This document shows, one piece after another, positions 11,308 through 24,400 of a DNA stretch of 64,000 bases (within the stretch, counting starts at the first letter, position 1; every line of letters begins with the position of its first letter). The notes under the pieces were generated by a model. The model did no database searches. It was given only the letters and a program-made list of their open reading frames with translations, and was not told where the DNA came from. Position numbers and translations under genes: made by a program. The stretch is from Helianthus annuus (Eukaryota; Streptophyta; Magnoliopsida; Asterales; Asteraceae), in assembly GCF_002127325.2 (NCBI RefSeq), contig NC_035433.2:95322723-95386722 (forward strand). The letters are read 5' to 3'.

Positions 11308-11578
11308 GCTTTTTTTTTATTTTGTAATCCTTTTTTTTGTAGAATTTTGTATTTTTTAGGAACTTTTAATAATAATTTTAGGCTTTTTTTTTTTTAATTC
11401 TGTGTGTATTTTTTTATTTTAGGTTTTTTTAAATTTTTATAAAACTGGCCAACCCACGCGAGCTAGCCACGCCCCGCCATACCGACCCAACACGTCACTT
11501 ACCAGCGGGGGGCTCGAAGTCCACGTGTCAACCCATGCCCCAAATCCTCGCCCGACGGTCGAAAACACCAATGCCTTT

Positions 11579-11608
11579 CGCGCAACGCGCGTAATTTAAA
11601 AACACTAG
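11579..11608 (+). mobile_element. Helitron 3' terminus (5' end not located)
   Basis: Stem CGCG-CAA-CGCG, then TAATTTAAAAACACTAG and T. The element extends leftward and probably includes the duplicated block and the Myb/SANT remnant. A sequence resembling Helitron subterminal DNA (GGGAATGAACAGTG) lies near 10000, but a TC start could not be fixed. Confidence 0.5.
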
Positions 11609-11621
11609 TTAGTAATAGTAA

Positions 11622-12151
11622 CTAGTGAGATTCCCTCGCGCTTCGTGGCGGAAATCAATCGGTATTAGTTCGGTTCGTTACGGTACTTGCATTTGCTATA
11701 GTATCATTCCAAAGAGAAAACATAACATCAGTCGAAAACAATAAAAGCGAATATCGATACCAGTAATGATCTTGTTCAGTTGATATTGGTTATGTTAGTT
11801 TGAATTCTTTGTTTATTATATTTCAACATTGCAATTTTTTTTTTTTGAAAACGGACGTTGTATCGTTGTCGTACCAAACCGAATTGAAACTAATTAAACA
11901 ACATATGTATCAATCGGTACCAATATTTAATTTTATTGTTAATGATTTCCATAAACTGACACCCTATCGTTACGATATGCATCCATTTTTATAGTATTTT
12001 GTTTGATACACATACTTTGACCGTATTAACATAAGAATAAATACGATTAAAATCAAATAAAGTAATAAAACAATAAAATAATGAAAAGTAAAAAAATAAT
12101 ATTAAACAAAAATAAGAAATACTGTTCATGGGGAGTTTCTATTAATATAGA
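11622..12151 (-). mobile_element. Short non-autonomous Helitron (530 bp)
   Basis: On the minus strand it starts A/TCTATATTAATAGAAACTC (12151), continues CCCATGAACAG as in the copy at 9041, and ends CGC-CACGAA-GCG, then GGGAATCTCACTAG/T (11625-11622). Both ends follow the Helitron rule. The interior is AT-rich with GGTAC motifs related to 9312-9860. It lies 13 bp from the + strand Helitron end at 11608, in opposite orientation. Confidence 0.65.
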
Positions 12152-12164
12152 TAATTACTTTGCA

Positions 12165-12282
12165 TATCAATGAGTGGTGGTCTATTGGTAAATGTAACGT
12201 CTTTAAACATTTTAGGAGAGGAAGTCTTGGGTTCGAGTCTCAGAAACAACAAAAGTACAAAAATTTGCTGTTAAAAAAAAAG
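12165..12282 (+). mobile_element. tRNA-derived SINE (about 118 bp)
   Basis: The head has an A-box-like TGGTGGTCTATTGGTAA and a B box GGGTTCGAGTCTC spaced as in tRNA genes. The tail ends in an A-run (AAAAAAAAAG). Imperfect 13-bp flanking repeats TAATTACTTTGCA (12152-12164) and TAATTGCGTTGCA (12283-12295) are read as an old target-site duplication. Not a functional tRNA gene, since no cloverleaf can be completed. Confidence 0.65.
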
Positions 12283-12479
12283 TAATTGCGTTGCACTATT
12301 CATTATAGTAGGATTTAAATCATTCTATTCATTTTTAATTTAATTGCCTGGATAAGTAACAATTAGGTGAGCACTTACATGTAGGTGAATAGTTGTCCTT
12401 AAATACAATAAGTGGATGTCGATCTCATGACCTAGTTTTTCAGAAAATCACTTTGGTGACATAAGGGTGTAAAGAGTGG

Positions 12480-12928
12480 TTAAATATTTTGAAGTGGCAA
12501 ACCAAAAAACCGACTAATCAGAGCGCGCCATGTCAATCTGTCAAAAGTGTTTAAACTTTGCTGAAAATTGTTGGCAATGGTTTAAACACTTAGTGAAGTG
12601 GTAAACTTAAAAAAAAGGAAAAATGTGTAACTGGTTGAAAGATGGCATGGACCCCACCCCCACAATACCCTCTCTCTCATACACTCCCTCTCTCCCTCCT
12701 GCTCCCTCACTCTCTCTCTTCTCCCCGATTCGGTATACCCTCACCGCACGGCATCATCTTCTTCGGCAAATGGGTGTAGGCAATGGTTTACCTATTCGGT
12801 AAACCCCTTTACCGACAATGATTGCCGCACCGCACCGCACCGTACCCCCTAAGGTGGTATAACAATGACCAAGAGCTTACTAGAGAATGGAAAAGGGTTG
12901 GGAAAAGGTGAATGTGGCAATTTGTTGA
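12480..12928. repeat. CT-rich dispersed repeat, related to 290-558
   Basis: Contains a CTCTCT/CCCTC tract (12668-12725), an imperfect inverted pair around GGTAAACC (12785-12815), and the block whose reverse complement appears in the Yae1 intron. No terminal repeats could be fixed. The LINE inserted next to it at 12937. Confidence 0.4.
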
Positions 12929-13134
12929 TTGGTTCACTTTTTTTTTTTTTTGGTAAAGGGTTATCCCGGTGATTTTATATATTCACAACCAAAACGCACA
13001 AGTAGTGTAGAGAGTCTACACTAGTTCAATCACAGGATATGCCCCATGAAAGTTGAAACTATGAAAACAAACAAAAACCACCAAAAAGGAAAAACTAGAC
13101 TAGGCTCTAGAAATATAAGCAAAAACAATCTTAA

Positions 13135-16100
13135 TCAGCCGCCATCATCATGAAGTTCAGTTCCGTTAATCTCCCACTCCCTTAGTAGCCTACGCACGTT
13201 GACACAGTTCTTCAACTTCGCTCCCATCAATTTATATCGCACCTGTTGGATAATAATTTCACTTATAGTTTCCGGAGGTCTCAACTGGTTCTTGAATAAT
13301 CTAGCGTTACGCTCCTGCCAAATCACATAAGCACTAGCCGCCACCAACAATCTCGCAACATAGTTAGCCGCAGACTTCGACTTGGACCGCAACAGAAGCC
13401 AATTAACAATATCGTCCCACTTGGGCTGAATCGAAACCATACCCACTTTGTGCCTAACCATATGCCAAACTTGAGAAGAAAACTTACATTCGAAAAACAG
13501 ATGACTATGAGAATCGTGATTAGCATAGCAAAGCAAACAACACATCATGTCCATATTCTTCCTACGCGAGATATCCCAAGACAAAATTTTATCCTGAGTG
13601 AGTAACTTACGCCTCATGATCAGCCACATTAAAAAAGCATGACGCGGGATGCACTGACCGAACCAAACAATTCGACTCCACTCTATCTCCAACTCTCGAT
13701 GCCTAATCGAGTCCCAAGCACGAGCTGTTGAAAAATCATGAAAATGATCTCCTTGATGCCACATGAGTTTATCAGGTTTGTGCGGATCAATGGACATCTG
13801 ATCCAGTTGGATAAGAACCGGATATATATCCCTCCAAGCGGCTAGCCATCTCCACGAATTGTCTGAAAACACATCAGAAACCTTAGACCCCATATTGAAT
13901 CCCGCATTGGCAATAGCTCTAGGCGATAGGATCTGATCAAGCGGACCCAATACACTCCAAGTATCGAACCAAGCTGAAGTACTTAAACCATTACCAATAT
14001 CGGTCCAAACGAAACTCCTCATACTCGGTCGAATCTGAAGAAGCTTCCTCCAAGACCAGCAACAACTAGCAGGAACTCTACAAGCCCAAAAACTTTTACC
14101 TTTCAACCTGTGTGAGTGAACCCACTGAACCCACAAAGAGTCACGTCTCGAAATAATACTCCAAATATGCGCTGTCATAAGAGCTTTATTAACATCACTA
14201 ATCCGACGGATGCCTAACCCACCCTCATATTTAGGCACACAAACAGCTTTCCAAGAAACCTTGGCCCGACCTTTTTGAAAAGCACTGTCATGAGACCATA
14301 AAAAATTCCGCATCAAAGCCTCCAAATTAAGAATCACCCGTGCAGGCAAAATAAACACAGAAGACCAGAAAATATGCATCGAAGACAAGACCGAAACAAT
14401 GAGTTGTACCCTGCCCGCAAACGAAAGTAACTTATTCCTCCAATGCATGATACGTTTTTCAAGCTTCTCCACCACCACTTGACAATCTTTATAAAGCAAA
14501 CGAGAAGATATAAGGGGCACACCCAAATATCTCACAGGCAAATTACCCTCCTTAAAAGGCATAATATTCAAAATAGCAGTTTTAATATAAGATGGCACAT
14601 TAGAGAAAAAAACTGTACTTTTCTGAATACTAGGTAATAATCCCGACATCTTTGAAAAAGAATTGAGGGACTTCATGATACACCTGGCCGACACAATCTC
14701 ACCTTTCGAAAAGATAAACAAGTCATCCGCAAAACAGAGGTTGATAATCTGTTGACGTTCGCACTTGTTGTGAAATTTAAACGAAGAGTCAATCCTAACC
14801 GCATGCTGTAAAATAGCTGTAAGAATCTCCATAACAAGCGTGAATAAGTATGGAGAGATCGGATCACCCTGTCTTAACCCCCGGTTACCCTTGAAAAAAC
14901 CATGAACATCACCATTAATGCACACTGAAAACGTGGTAGTAGAGACACAAACCATAATCCAGTGAACCATGTTGGAATGAAACCCGAAACCAAGCAAAAT
15001 ATTCTTGAGAAAACTCCAATCCACAGTATCATAAGCCTTCTGAATGTCAACTTTGAACGCACACTTAGGGGGACCGATATTCCGGTGGTAGTTATGCATT
15101 AACTCTTGCGTTAACAAAATATTATCAGAAATTTTTCTACCCGGCACAAAAGCTGATTGGTTGACACTCACAATATCATTCAACGCCACTTTAATTCTCT
15201 CGGCAACAATCTTACTAATGCATTTGTACAGGACATTGCAACAAGCAATCGGACGATAATCCGTGACCACATACGGGGAAGTAACTTTAGGAAGCAGAAC
15301 AATAAGTGTATGATTTAATTCCCGAAGAAGCTTTCCCGTAACAAAAAAATCAATAACGGCATTCGAAACATCATTACCCACGATAGGCCAAGCACTTTTA
15401 AAAAATCTAGCAGTAAAACCATATGGACCTGGAGCCTTATCCGAACCAATCGAAAACATAGCCTTTCTAACCCCGTCAGTCGTGACTGGACGAACCATAT
15501 GAGTAGCAACATCCATATAACGTTTTAGAAAACAACTCAGGAGATGGACTAAGCGACGTATCACCCTTGCATCCCAAGAAGTTCTCATAGTGATCAACAA
15601 ACGCTTTTTGAACCAAATCATCCTCAAACACATTCCCACTAGCATCCCGAATGACATCAATCAATGAATTTTGTTCTTTAGCGATGAGTGAAAGAAGGCC
15701 GAATTCATATCACCAGCCGCTAACCAATCCACCTTGGACTTTTGCTTCAAAAACCGCTCCTCATCTAGTAAGGCCTCCTGATAATCACGACGGATATTAG
15801 TTTCCTCAACCCGAAGCATGTCACTATTCAGATCCTTATCAAGATCACGCTGAATCCCATCGAGTCTATTACGCAAGAGTTGAACCTTCTTATGCAAATT
15901 CCCTTGCTGAAAAAGCAATCCTCGTAATGGAGACTTAAGCAGCCGAAGTTTCTTAATGACAGAAAACTGATACACACCACTAATACGCGTATCCCACACC
16001 CGCTTGACAATCCCCATGAATTCAGGTTTATGTACCAGAAAATTAGCAAATTTGAAAGACCGATGTTTAGCTTTGCTAACTTCCGGAAACTTGAGAACAC

Positions 16101-16797
16101 ACGGATAGTGGTCCGATAACCGGGACGGGTAGAACATCGCCACAGCACTCGGAAAACTGGTTATGAACTGAGTATTACCCATAACTCTATCAATCTTTTT
16201 CATTAACCCAATCCCCTTCTTTGGCTTCTAATTCCACGTAAAATGAATACCTGATCGATTTAAATCAACCATCTCAATGTCATCAACGCAAGCTTGAAAA
16301 TCTTTCATACTAGTAGAAACCGAAGAGCACCCCATAGATTTATCTTCAAGATTCAAAGCAGAATTAAAGTCGCCTAAGATAACCCAAGGCTCATTACGAA
16401 CGAAATTTTTATGCATTGAGAGGTGATTCCAAAGCTCCCTACGAGTGACATAATAATTCGCAGCATAAATAATTGAACAAAATACCATTCTTTTCACCTG
16501 TTTAAAAAACAGTTGCAGGTGCATAACTTGATCAAACTCCGAAAGCACCATAACATCAAAGATATTAGGATTCCACCCAACAATAATTCTCGTGCCTTTA
16601 TTGCATTGAGCCCCATTAGACGTCCAGTGCCAAGAACGAAAAATAGCCTTGCAAACTTTAGAAAGATTACTCACCTCAACGTGTGATTCAAGAATTGCAC
16701 ATAAACTTAAGTTAAACTCCTTAACAGCCTGTCGAACCTCAGTTTGCTTAATGGGCCGGTTCAAACCCCTAATATTCCAAGACGCAATACTAACCAT
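13135..16797 (-). pseudogene. LINE ORF2: endonuclease-reverse transcriptase (broken)
   Basis: It starts at ATG 16797 (MVSIASWNIRGLNRP, the endonuclease start). LGDFNSAL and SDHYP endonuclease motifs follow. An in-frame TAG replaces a codon after HFTWN (about 16227). The frame changes near 15664 and back near 15500, so two compensating indels bracket residues reading LIDVIRDASGN. From 15500 to 13135 one open frame holds the reverse transcriptase: KVDIQKAYDTVDW, RQGDPISPYLF and the catalytic FADDLFIF (about 14717-14737). The C-terminal zf-RVT-like part (WFGQCIPRHAFLMWL, CCLLCYANHDSHSHLFF) follows, ending LHDDGG. In L1-like elements this protein nicks the target and primes reverse transcription from it. 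Roughly 1200 codons, a normal ORF2 length; not functional as it stands. Confidence 0.9.
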
Positions 16798-16826
16798 CGT
16801 TAACCGACGAAGAAGGAGTGCTTGCC

Positions 16827-19800
16827 TGATAGATACCGGAAAATAAAGAGCTGATTTATTGAAATAATAAGATAGTTGGCCTGATTCGAGATGGCTAATC
16901 TCCAATACAAAAACACTTAGATAATCAAACTTAACAAGACATAGAAAACTAGGGCAGAAATGAAATACTTAAATAAGAAATAGAGAGGTCACTGTCACAC
17001 CCCGATTTCCACGTGTCTCACCGGTGGGCCCGGTGGGGGATTACCGTGACGTAGTTGGCAACAATATAGTCAAACCACACAATATATGAATGCACAGCGG
17101 AAGCATAAAGATAAATATATTTCAACGTTAAATGTAATATCAAAGTATCACCATTGTTGAAATAAAAATCCACAGTGGATCAAATAGTAATAATAAAAGT
17201 ATTGTTCAACAGACTTCAGGTATCTTAAGCTTGCGAGACTTCTAATGATGCTAAGGAGAAATCCCAGCCAATTACGCATAGTACCTGCATTTAGTCTTTT
17301 TGGGAAAATACGTCAGTTTACACTGGTAAATACATTCAACTGACACTTTTGTAAAATGTTTAATAAAATTGGTTTAAATGCACAAGGCACAAACTCTTTA
17401 TAACTTGGGAAAATTTATAATTAAATCTTGTAAAGAATTACATGTTTGCTATGCGTTCGGTCGCCCGGGTCGTGCCGGGTTAAAGTTTAATAGACACACC
17501 ACATAGCATAAAACCGTGGCGGGAAAAACCAACGGCTATACCTTTATAGTCATGGACATAATGCCGGGTGTACGCCTACACCCGGATGTCAAGGTCGTGG
17601 CCATTTCATAAAATGCTGCCAAGGATATCCGGGACATGGTCATTAAGCTCCCAAAGGCGTAAAGCCAACAAAACAAATTTTTAAACGGGTCACATTGATA
17701 ATACCCAACTACTAATGAGTTGGGGTCAATTGCCCGACCAAGCGGTAATTTAAATACCGTAACCCAAGCCCGTATTACGGAAAATAAGTTAAAAGTATTT
17801 ACCTTTGCAAGTATAATTCCTTAATTGAAATAAATTGCAGATAGCTTTTACTGGTCCCCTAATCTGGAACGAAGGTTTAAATTAACCTATTAGAATCCTA
17901 ACGGGTCTTTAATTTAGCCGTAGCTTAAACCGGTCAGTTTCGAAGGATAGATACGGTTTAATCGCGTGAAAGGCGAAAACCGGGAATGGAATGTGATTTT
18001 GACCCAACAAGTTTGAAGACTTGTTTTATAGGGGTATAATAATCACACTCTGTATTTTGGGGTCAAAACAATATGGTTTGACCCGTTTCGGCTATTTTAT
18101 GTAAACTAGTTACATAAGCCGAATCGTGCGCGCAAAAGGCGTAACGGGTAACCGTAAGAGTCCTACACTGTTTTCCTAAGTCAATATGCTTTAAAGAGGT
18201 TGTGGTATCAGTAGGATACCTTCCATAATGCCCGGAACGAGTTTAAGTTCATATTATGCCCCGTAGGGGTATTTCGGTCTTTTTAAAGATTATAAAAGAG
18301 GTTTCTGAGTTCTACAGGAAATCTGAGTTTCCCGAACAGTTTATCAAGTCTAAAATACTTTATTTATTATTTAAAATCAGTAGCAACTGGAATCGGGTCA
18401 AAAGACCTTGTAGAACCCAAGTTATGGCCGAAAGGGTATATTTAGTATTTACCGAACCTTTGCCATCGCAGGTTATGAGCAGGTTAAAAATAATTAAAAA
18501 TCTTTAAAAATCCCAAAATATTATTTTACATCAGAGAGTAAAAGGTTTGGTGTCGAAATCCGGTTTTAGATAGGCATTATGCTAATTGCGCTATTAACTT
18601 ACTAACGTTCCGTAATTTGCGCTATTTAGCATAACTCCTATTCTGGACCTCGGATTGACGTGAAATTTTAGGGACATGCTTAGAAATCAGTAACTAAGGT
18701 TATGGCTCTTTTACATGTCCGAAATTCTCGTTTTAAATTAATAAGGGCGTTACGGTCAACTTTTAAGCATTTAACGGAAATGCGTAAAAGACTCGGACAA
18801 ACAACGAACCGGTCACAGAGGGTTATACCATCATGTAACCTGGTTCTAAGAGAGTCCTAAGGCATATCTAAATCATACTTTAACGGGTCAGAACTGAATT
18901 CAATGCGAAAGTCAAAGCTTTGCGACTTTCGGTTCCGAACCAGGTCTAAAACAGTAAATGGTCGGATCGAACAAGCTTAGACTAGTTAATATACTTATTA
19001 TCATGTTTTATGAGTGTTTAAACAGGTTACATATCATCTACATTACCGATTATGCAAGAAATCGCAAAATAGCATTTCTGTTGACTTTTTCTAAGCACGT
19101 TTGACTCGACATTTGGACTAGTTAGAGTGGGAATCAGAGGGTGCCCTTTTAGGGGTTTAAAGCCCACATGATTACCAACATATAACTATCTTTGATTTGA
19201 CAAACCACTGGACCATTTGTGATTTATCGCAAAGTCAATCGTTAATTACGACGGATTGACTTTTAAGCTAAACTAAGCCACAAAAGGGTTAGGCAACTTA
19301 CAGAAGCTTGGTGCACGACTAAGGATGTTAGAAGAGTGCTTGAGAGCTCCAGAGATGACCAAGAGAACAGGTTTTGAGGTGTGTTTCAATTGTGCACAAT
19401 GTATGGCCTTTTATAGTAACATTTCATGCATAAGATCATTACAACTCACCCTACAAGGGTTCATGGATGATCAGCAGGTGGCCCTGGGTGCTAGGGGTCA
19501 TGTAGAGGGCGCACATGCTTCATTAATTGCCTCAATGATCATTCACAAGCTCAAACAGCAAGTCTGTCCGAAGTTTCTGCATCTGGGACTCGTACGTGGC
19601 CCGCATTAAGATTCAGGCTACATGCACGCGGGCCGCCTGAATCTTCATGTCAGGAAACGTATCCACAGGTGGCTCGCGGCCCGCATTAACTTGCTTGTTT
19701 CACTCAGGCGGGCCGCCTGAGGCCTGAATTTCAAGATTTTCAAATCTTTTGTCACGATTCACCTGACCTTTCGGTTTCGAAGGGGTAACTTTGCGATTTG

Positions 19801-20511
19801 TCCCTCGATTATTTACAACTAAGGGCCTCGTGACCTTTACCCGCATTATTAAGTCACCGGTTAGTTTAATTACTATCCGAAAAGCCTTAACTTTTATAGT
19901 TGACGCTTTTAACCCCTCACAAACGAATTTGATCATAACTTTCTCGTTTTAAAACGGAACTTCGCGAAATTTATATCGTATATTCTAGTGAGCGTATTTT
20001 ACTGTTACAAAGCCTCGGGTTCGTCAAAGGATCACTCAGAGGTATAAATTAAACATGTTGACACAATTAACCCCTGTAGCTTGTAATCTCTAACTTTCTC
20101 CCGCGTTTCGCTCCGTACGATCCATGATTTATTCATTTGAAGGTACGAGCATCATTTAGGGTTACTATACAGTATATTTACCCTTTGTTGACATTTTTAA
20201 CCCTAGAATTTACGTACATTCAAGGTTTGTCAACTTTAGTCCTTTATTTAATATTAAATGCCACGTGTAAACTCATGACACGTGTTAACACATTATTGGA
20301 CACAAAATTTCGAGGTGTTACAGTCACTAATCCTAAAGTTTAGCCCTTAAATTCAGCCATTTGACTCGTTCTTGACTTTCACTCCAATAGCAGTCAACCC
20401 CCCGTTAATTCAACCCTAAATCTTTGCTCTTCATTGACTGAGTCAAGGTAATTGAACCGGGACCCGTTGGACCCAAACGGGTCAACCCGCTGACAAGGTA
20501 GAGTCCTATCA
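16827..20511 (-). repeat. TRIM array LTR 1 (split by a solo LTR)
   Basis: LTR halves are 16827-16992 and 20323-20511, interrupted by 16993-20322. The left edge abuts LINE sequence with the TTGCC duplication, so this is the outer 3' LTR of the minus-strand array. Confidence 0.85.
16993..20322 (-). mobile_element. 3.3-kb solo LTR (Ty3/gypsy type), copy 1
   Basis: Ends TGTCACACCCCGATTTCC and CGAGGTGTTACA with a 5-bp duplication GTCAC (16988-16992 and 20323-20327). No primer site, polypurine tract or coding frame inside, and a single copy of the sequence, so it is a solo LTR. Minus orientation is set by a TATAAAA on that strand (about 19409-19415) and by analogy with the complete element at 32969. 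The left third has TCAGGCGG-G-CCGCCTGA, an almost perfect palindrome. It lies inside LTR 1 of the TRIM array. Confidence 0.8.
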
Positions 20512-20541
20512 ATACTTCCCGCCCGGAGAAATGACTTGTCC

Positions 20542-21303
20542 TCAAGTCGATTTGGCGAAAACTGATATGCCTATCATTAATTGTTCCTTGAATGGTTCAA
20601 TGGAGAGATGGTGGCATGTAGTAGAGTTTTGAGCTTCTTGTTGGTCGGTGTCGAAAACCCACCTTTGTGCCATCCCATACTGATTTGGCAGGTCATTTTG
20701 ACACCTGGTTGAAGTTGGCAGTGATGCGATCGGTGGTACAAGAGCTGCTGGAAAGTTTGTCCCTTGTATGGGCGTGGTTGTAAACAACATGGGGGAGGGT
20801 ACTCGTAGAACAGGTGTGATTGTTGGTGATGGTGGAGGTTTCTTTGAGGACGAAGTCAGGCAAGGAGAAGTGTAGGTAGCGATGTGCTTTGGTGGCAATT
20901 CAACGGTAATATGTGGTGGGGTGGCAGAAGTAGGCGGTTGAGATGTTACTGTTGGGGGTTGTGCTAGAGGAGATGGTGGTGTAGGGGCGGAAAATGACGG
21001 TGAGGATGGTATGGTCCCCTAGACCAGATTTGTCAATAGGCCTTGAGGTTCATCCTCGGGTTCTAAATTATGTTTAGGATGAGCAATGTGAGTAGGGATG
21101 ATAGGATCAATCGCTGATCTAGAATGTACCATGATAGCGGATGTTCCATACGTCTGGGTCTTGATTGTTTCAACATCATTCTTCATGACTACAAAAATTG
21201 AATCCAGACGCGCTCCTATGGCTGCTAGTTGAGCAGCGATAGCATCTCTGTAATCCCCGGGTTTCTGATCCATCTTCTCTCCGTTTCCCGGCAACGGAAC
21301 CAA
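20542..21303 (-). pseudogene. TRIM body 1: gag-like N-terminal frame with a stop
   Basis: Starts beside the primer site and reads MDQKPGDYRDAIAAQLAAIG, then ARLDSIFVVMKNDVETIKTQ. This short, heptad-patterned head is like the start of Ty3/gypsy-type gag proteins. A TAG after LLTNLV (about 21018) interrupts it. A proline/threonine-rich stretch follows (20898-20542). No nucleocapsid knuckle or enzyme domain. Nearly identical to body 2. Confidence 0.55.
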
Positions 21304-21431
21304 ATGATAGATACCGGAAAATAAAGAGCTGATTTATTGAAATAATAAGATAGTTGGCCTGATTCGAGATGGCTAATCTCCAATACAAAAACACTTAGAT
21401 AATCAAACTTAACAAGACATAGAAAACTAGG

Positions 21432-24400
21432 TGTAACACCTCGAAATTTTGTGTCCAATAATGTGTTGACACGTGTCATGAGTTTACACGTGGTATTAAA
21501 TACTAAATAAAGGACTAAAATTAACAAACCTTGAAAGTATGTCAATTCGAGGGTTAAAAATGTCAACAAGGGGTAAATATACTGTATAGTAACCCTAAAT
21601 GATGCTCGTACCTTCAAACGAATGAATCATGGATCGTACGGAGCGAAATGCGGAAGAAAGTGAGAAATTGCAAACTACAGGGGTTAATTGTGTCAACATG
21701 TTTAATTTATACCTCTGAGTGACCCTTTGACGAACCCGAAACTTTGTAACAATAAATTACGCTCACTAGAATACACGATATATATTTCGCGAAGTTCCGT
21801 TTTAAAACGAGAAAGTTATGATCAACTTCGTATGTGAGGGGTTAAAAGCGTCAACAATAAAAGTTAAGGCTTTTCGGATAGTAATTAAACTAAACAGGGA
21901 CTTAACAATGCGGGTAATAGTCACGAGGCCCTTATTCGTAAATAATCGAGGCCCAAATCGCAAAGTTACCCCTTCGAAACCGAAAGGTCAGGTCAATGAT
22001 TACAAAAGATTTGAAAATCTTGGAAATCAAGCCTCAGGCGGGCCGCGTTAAGGAAACAAGCAAGCTAATGCAGGCCGCGCGCCATATAAAGATCCGTTTA
22101 CTGACACGAGGATTTAGGCGGCCCGCGTACAAGTAGCCTGACCTCTAATGCGGGCCGCGTAAGACCTCCAGATGCAGTAAACATGGGCAGATTCACTGTT
22201 TGAGCATGTAAACGACCTTGGATGCATTAATTGAAGCATGGGCGCCCCCTACATGTCCCCTAGCACTCAGGGACACCTGCTGATCATCCATGAGCAATTA
22301 TAGGATGAGTTGTAATGATCTTGTGCATGAAATTTCACTATAAAAGGCAATGCATTGCACACAATTGAAACACACCTCAAACCTGCTCTCTTGATCATCT
22401 CTGGAGCTCTAAAGCATTCTTCTAACATCTCTAGTCGTGCACCAAGCTTCTGTAAGTATGCCCAACCCTTTGTGGCTTAGTTTTTGCATAGTTTAGCTTA
22501 AAAGTCAATCCGTCGTAATTAACGATTGACTTTGCGATAAATCACAAATGGTCCAGTGGTTTGTCGAATCAAAGGTAGTTATATGTTGGTAATCATGTGG
22601 GCTTTAAACCCCTAAAAGGGCACCCTCTGATTCCCACTCTAACTAGTCCGAATGTCGAGTCAAACGTGCTTAGAAAAAGTCAACAGAAATGCTATTTTGC
22701 GATTTTATGCATAATCAGTAATGTAGATGGTGTGTAACCTGTTTTAACACTCATAAAACATGATAATAAGTATATTAACTAGTCTAAGCTTGTTTGATCC
22801 GACCATTTACTGTTTTGACCCGGTTCGGAGCCGAAAGTCGCAAAACTTTGACTTTTGCTTTGACTTCAGTTCTGACCCGTTAAAGTGTGATTTAGATATG
22901 CCTTAGGACTCTCTTAGGACCAGGTTACATGACGGTATAACCCTCTGTGACCGGTACGTTGTTTGTCCAAGTCTTTTACACCTTTCCGTTAAATGCTTAA
23001 AAGTTGACCGTAACGCCCTTTTTAATTTAAAACGAGAATTTTGGACATGTGAAAGGACCATAATCTTAGTTACTGATTTCTAAACATGTCCCTAAAATTT
23101 CACGTCAATCCGAGGTCCAGAATAGGAGTTATGCTAAATAGCGCAAATTACGGAAACTTTAGTAATTAAATAGCGCAATTAGCATAACGCCTATCAAAAC
23201 CCAGATTTGGACACCAAACCTTTTACACACTGATGTAAAATAATATTTTGGGATTTTTAAAGATTTTTAATTATTTTTAACCTACTCATAACCTGCGGTT
23301 ATGGCATCGGTTCGGTAAATACCGAATATACCCTTTTCGGACATAACTTGAGTTCTACAAGGTCTTTTGACCCGATTCCAGTTGCTACTGATTTTAAATG
23401 ATAAATAGAGTATTTTGAACTTTATAAACTGTTTGGAAAACTCAGATTTTCTGTAGAACTCAGAAACCTCTTCTATAATCTTTAAAAAGACCGAAATACC
23501 CCTACGGGGCATAATATGAACTTAAACTCGTTACGGGCATTATGGAAGGTATCCTACTGATACCACAACCTCTTTAAAGCATATTGACTTAGGAAACCAG
23601 TGTAGGTCTCTTACGGTTACCCGTTGCGCCTTTTGCGCGCACGGTTCGGTTTATGTAACTAGTTTACAAAAACTAGCCGAAACGGGTCAAACCTTATTGT
23701 TTTGACCCCAAAATCCAGAGTGTGGTTATTATACCCATATAAAACAAGTCTTCAAACTTGTTGAGTCCAAATCACGTTCCACTCCCGGTTTTCGCCCTTC
23801 GAGCGATTAGACCGTAAATTATCCTTTAAAACTGACCGGTCTAAGCTAAGGCTAAATTAAAGACCCGTTAGGATTCTAATAGGTTATTTTAAACCTTCGT
23901 TCCAGAATAGGAGAGCAGTAAAAGATATTTGCAATTTATTCGATTAAGGATTTATACTTGCAAAGGTAAATACTTTTAACTTGTTTTCCGTTATACGGGC
24001 TTGGGTTACGGTATTTAAAATACCGCTTGGTCGGGCAATTGACCCCAACTCATTAGTAGTTGGGTATTATCAATGTGTCCCGTTTAAAATTTGTTTTGTT
24101 GGCTTTACGCCTTTGGGAGCTTAATGACCATGTCCCGGATATCCTTGGCAGCATTTTACGAAATGGCCACGACCTTGACATCCGGGTGTAGGCGTACACC
24201 TGGCATTATATCCATGATTATAAAGGTATAGCCGTTGGTTTTCCCGCCACGGTATTATGCTATGTGGTGTGTCTATTAATCTTTAACCCGGCACGACCCG
24301 GGCGACCGAACGCATAGTAAACATGTAATTCTTTACAAGATTTAATTATAAATTATCCCAAGTTATAAAGAGTTTGTGCCTTTTGCATTCAAATCAATTT

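Noticed and set aside
12180..12260. A tRNA gene suggested by A and B boxes
   Set aside because: No acceptor stem or cloverleaf can be formed, and an A-tail and flanking repeats mark it as a SINE. The same applies to 29417-29570 and 29900-30075.
18256..18507. Similar short frames in both solo LTRs (also 23512-23282)
   Set aside because: They are copies of the same LTR region read in matching frames; the repetition explains the conservation and there is no domain.
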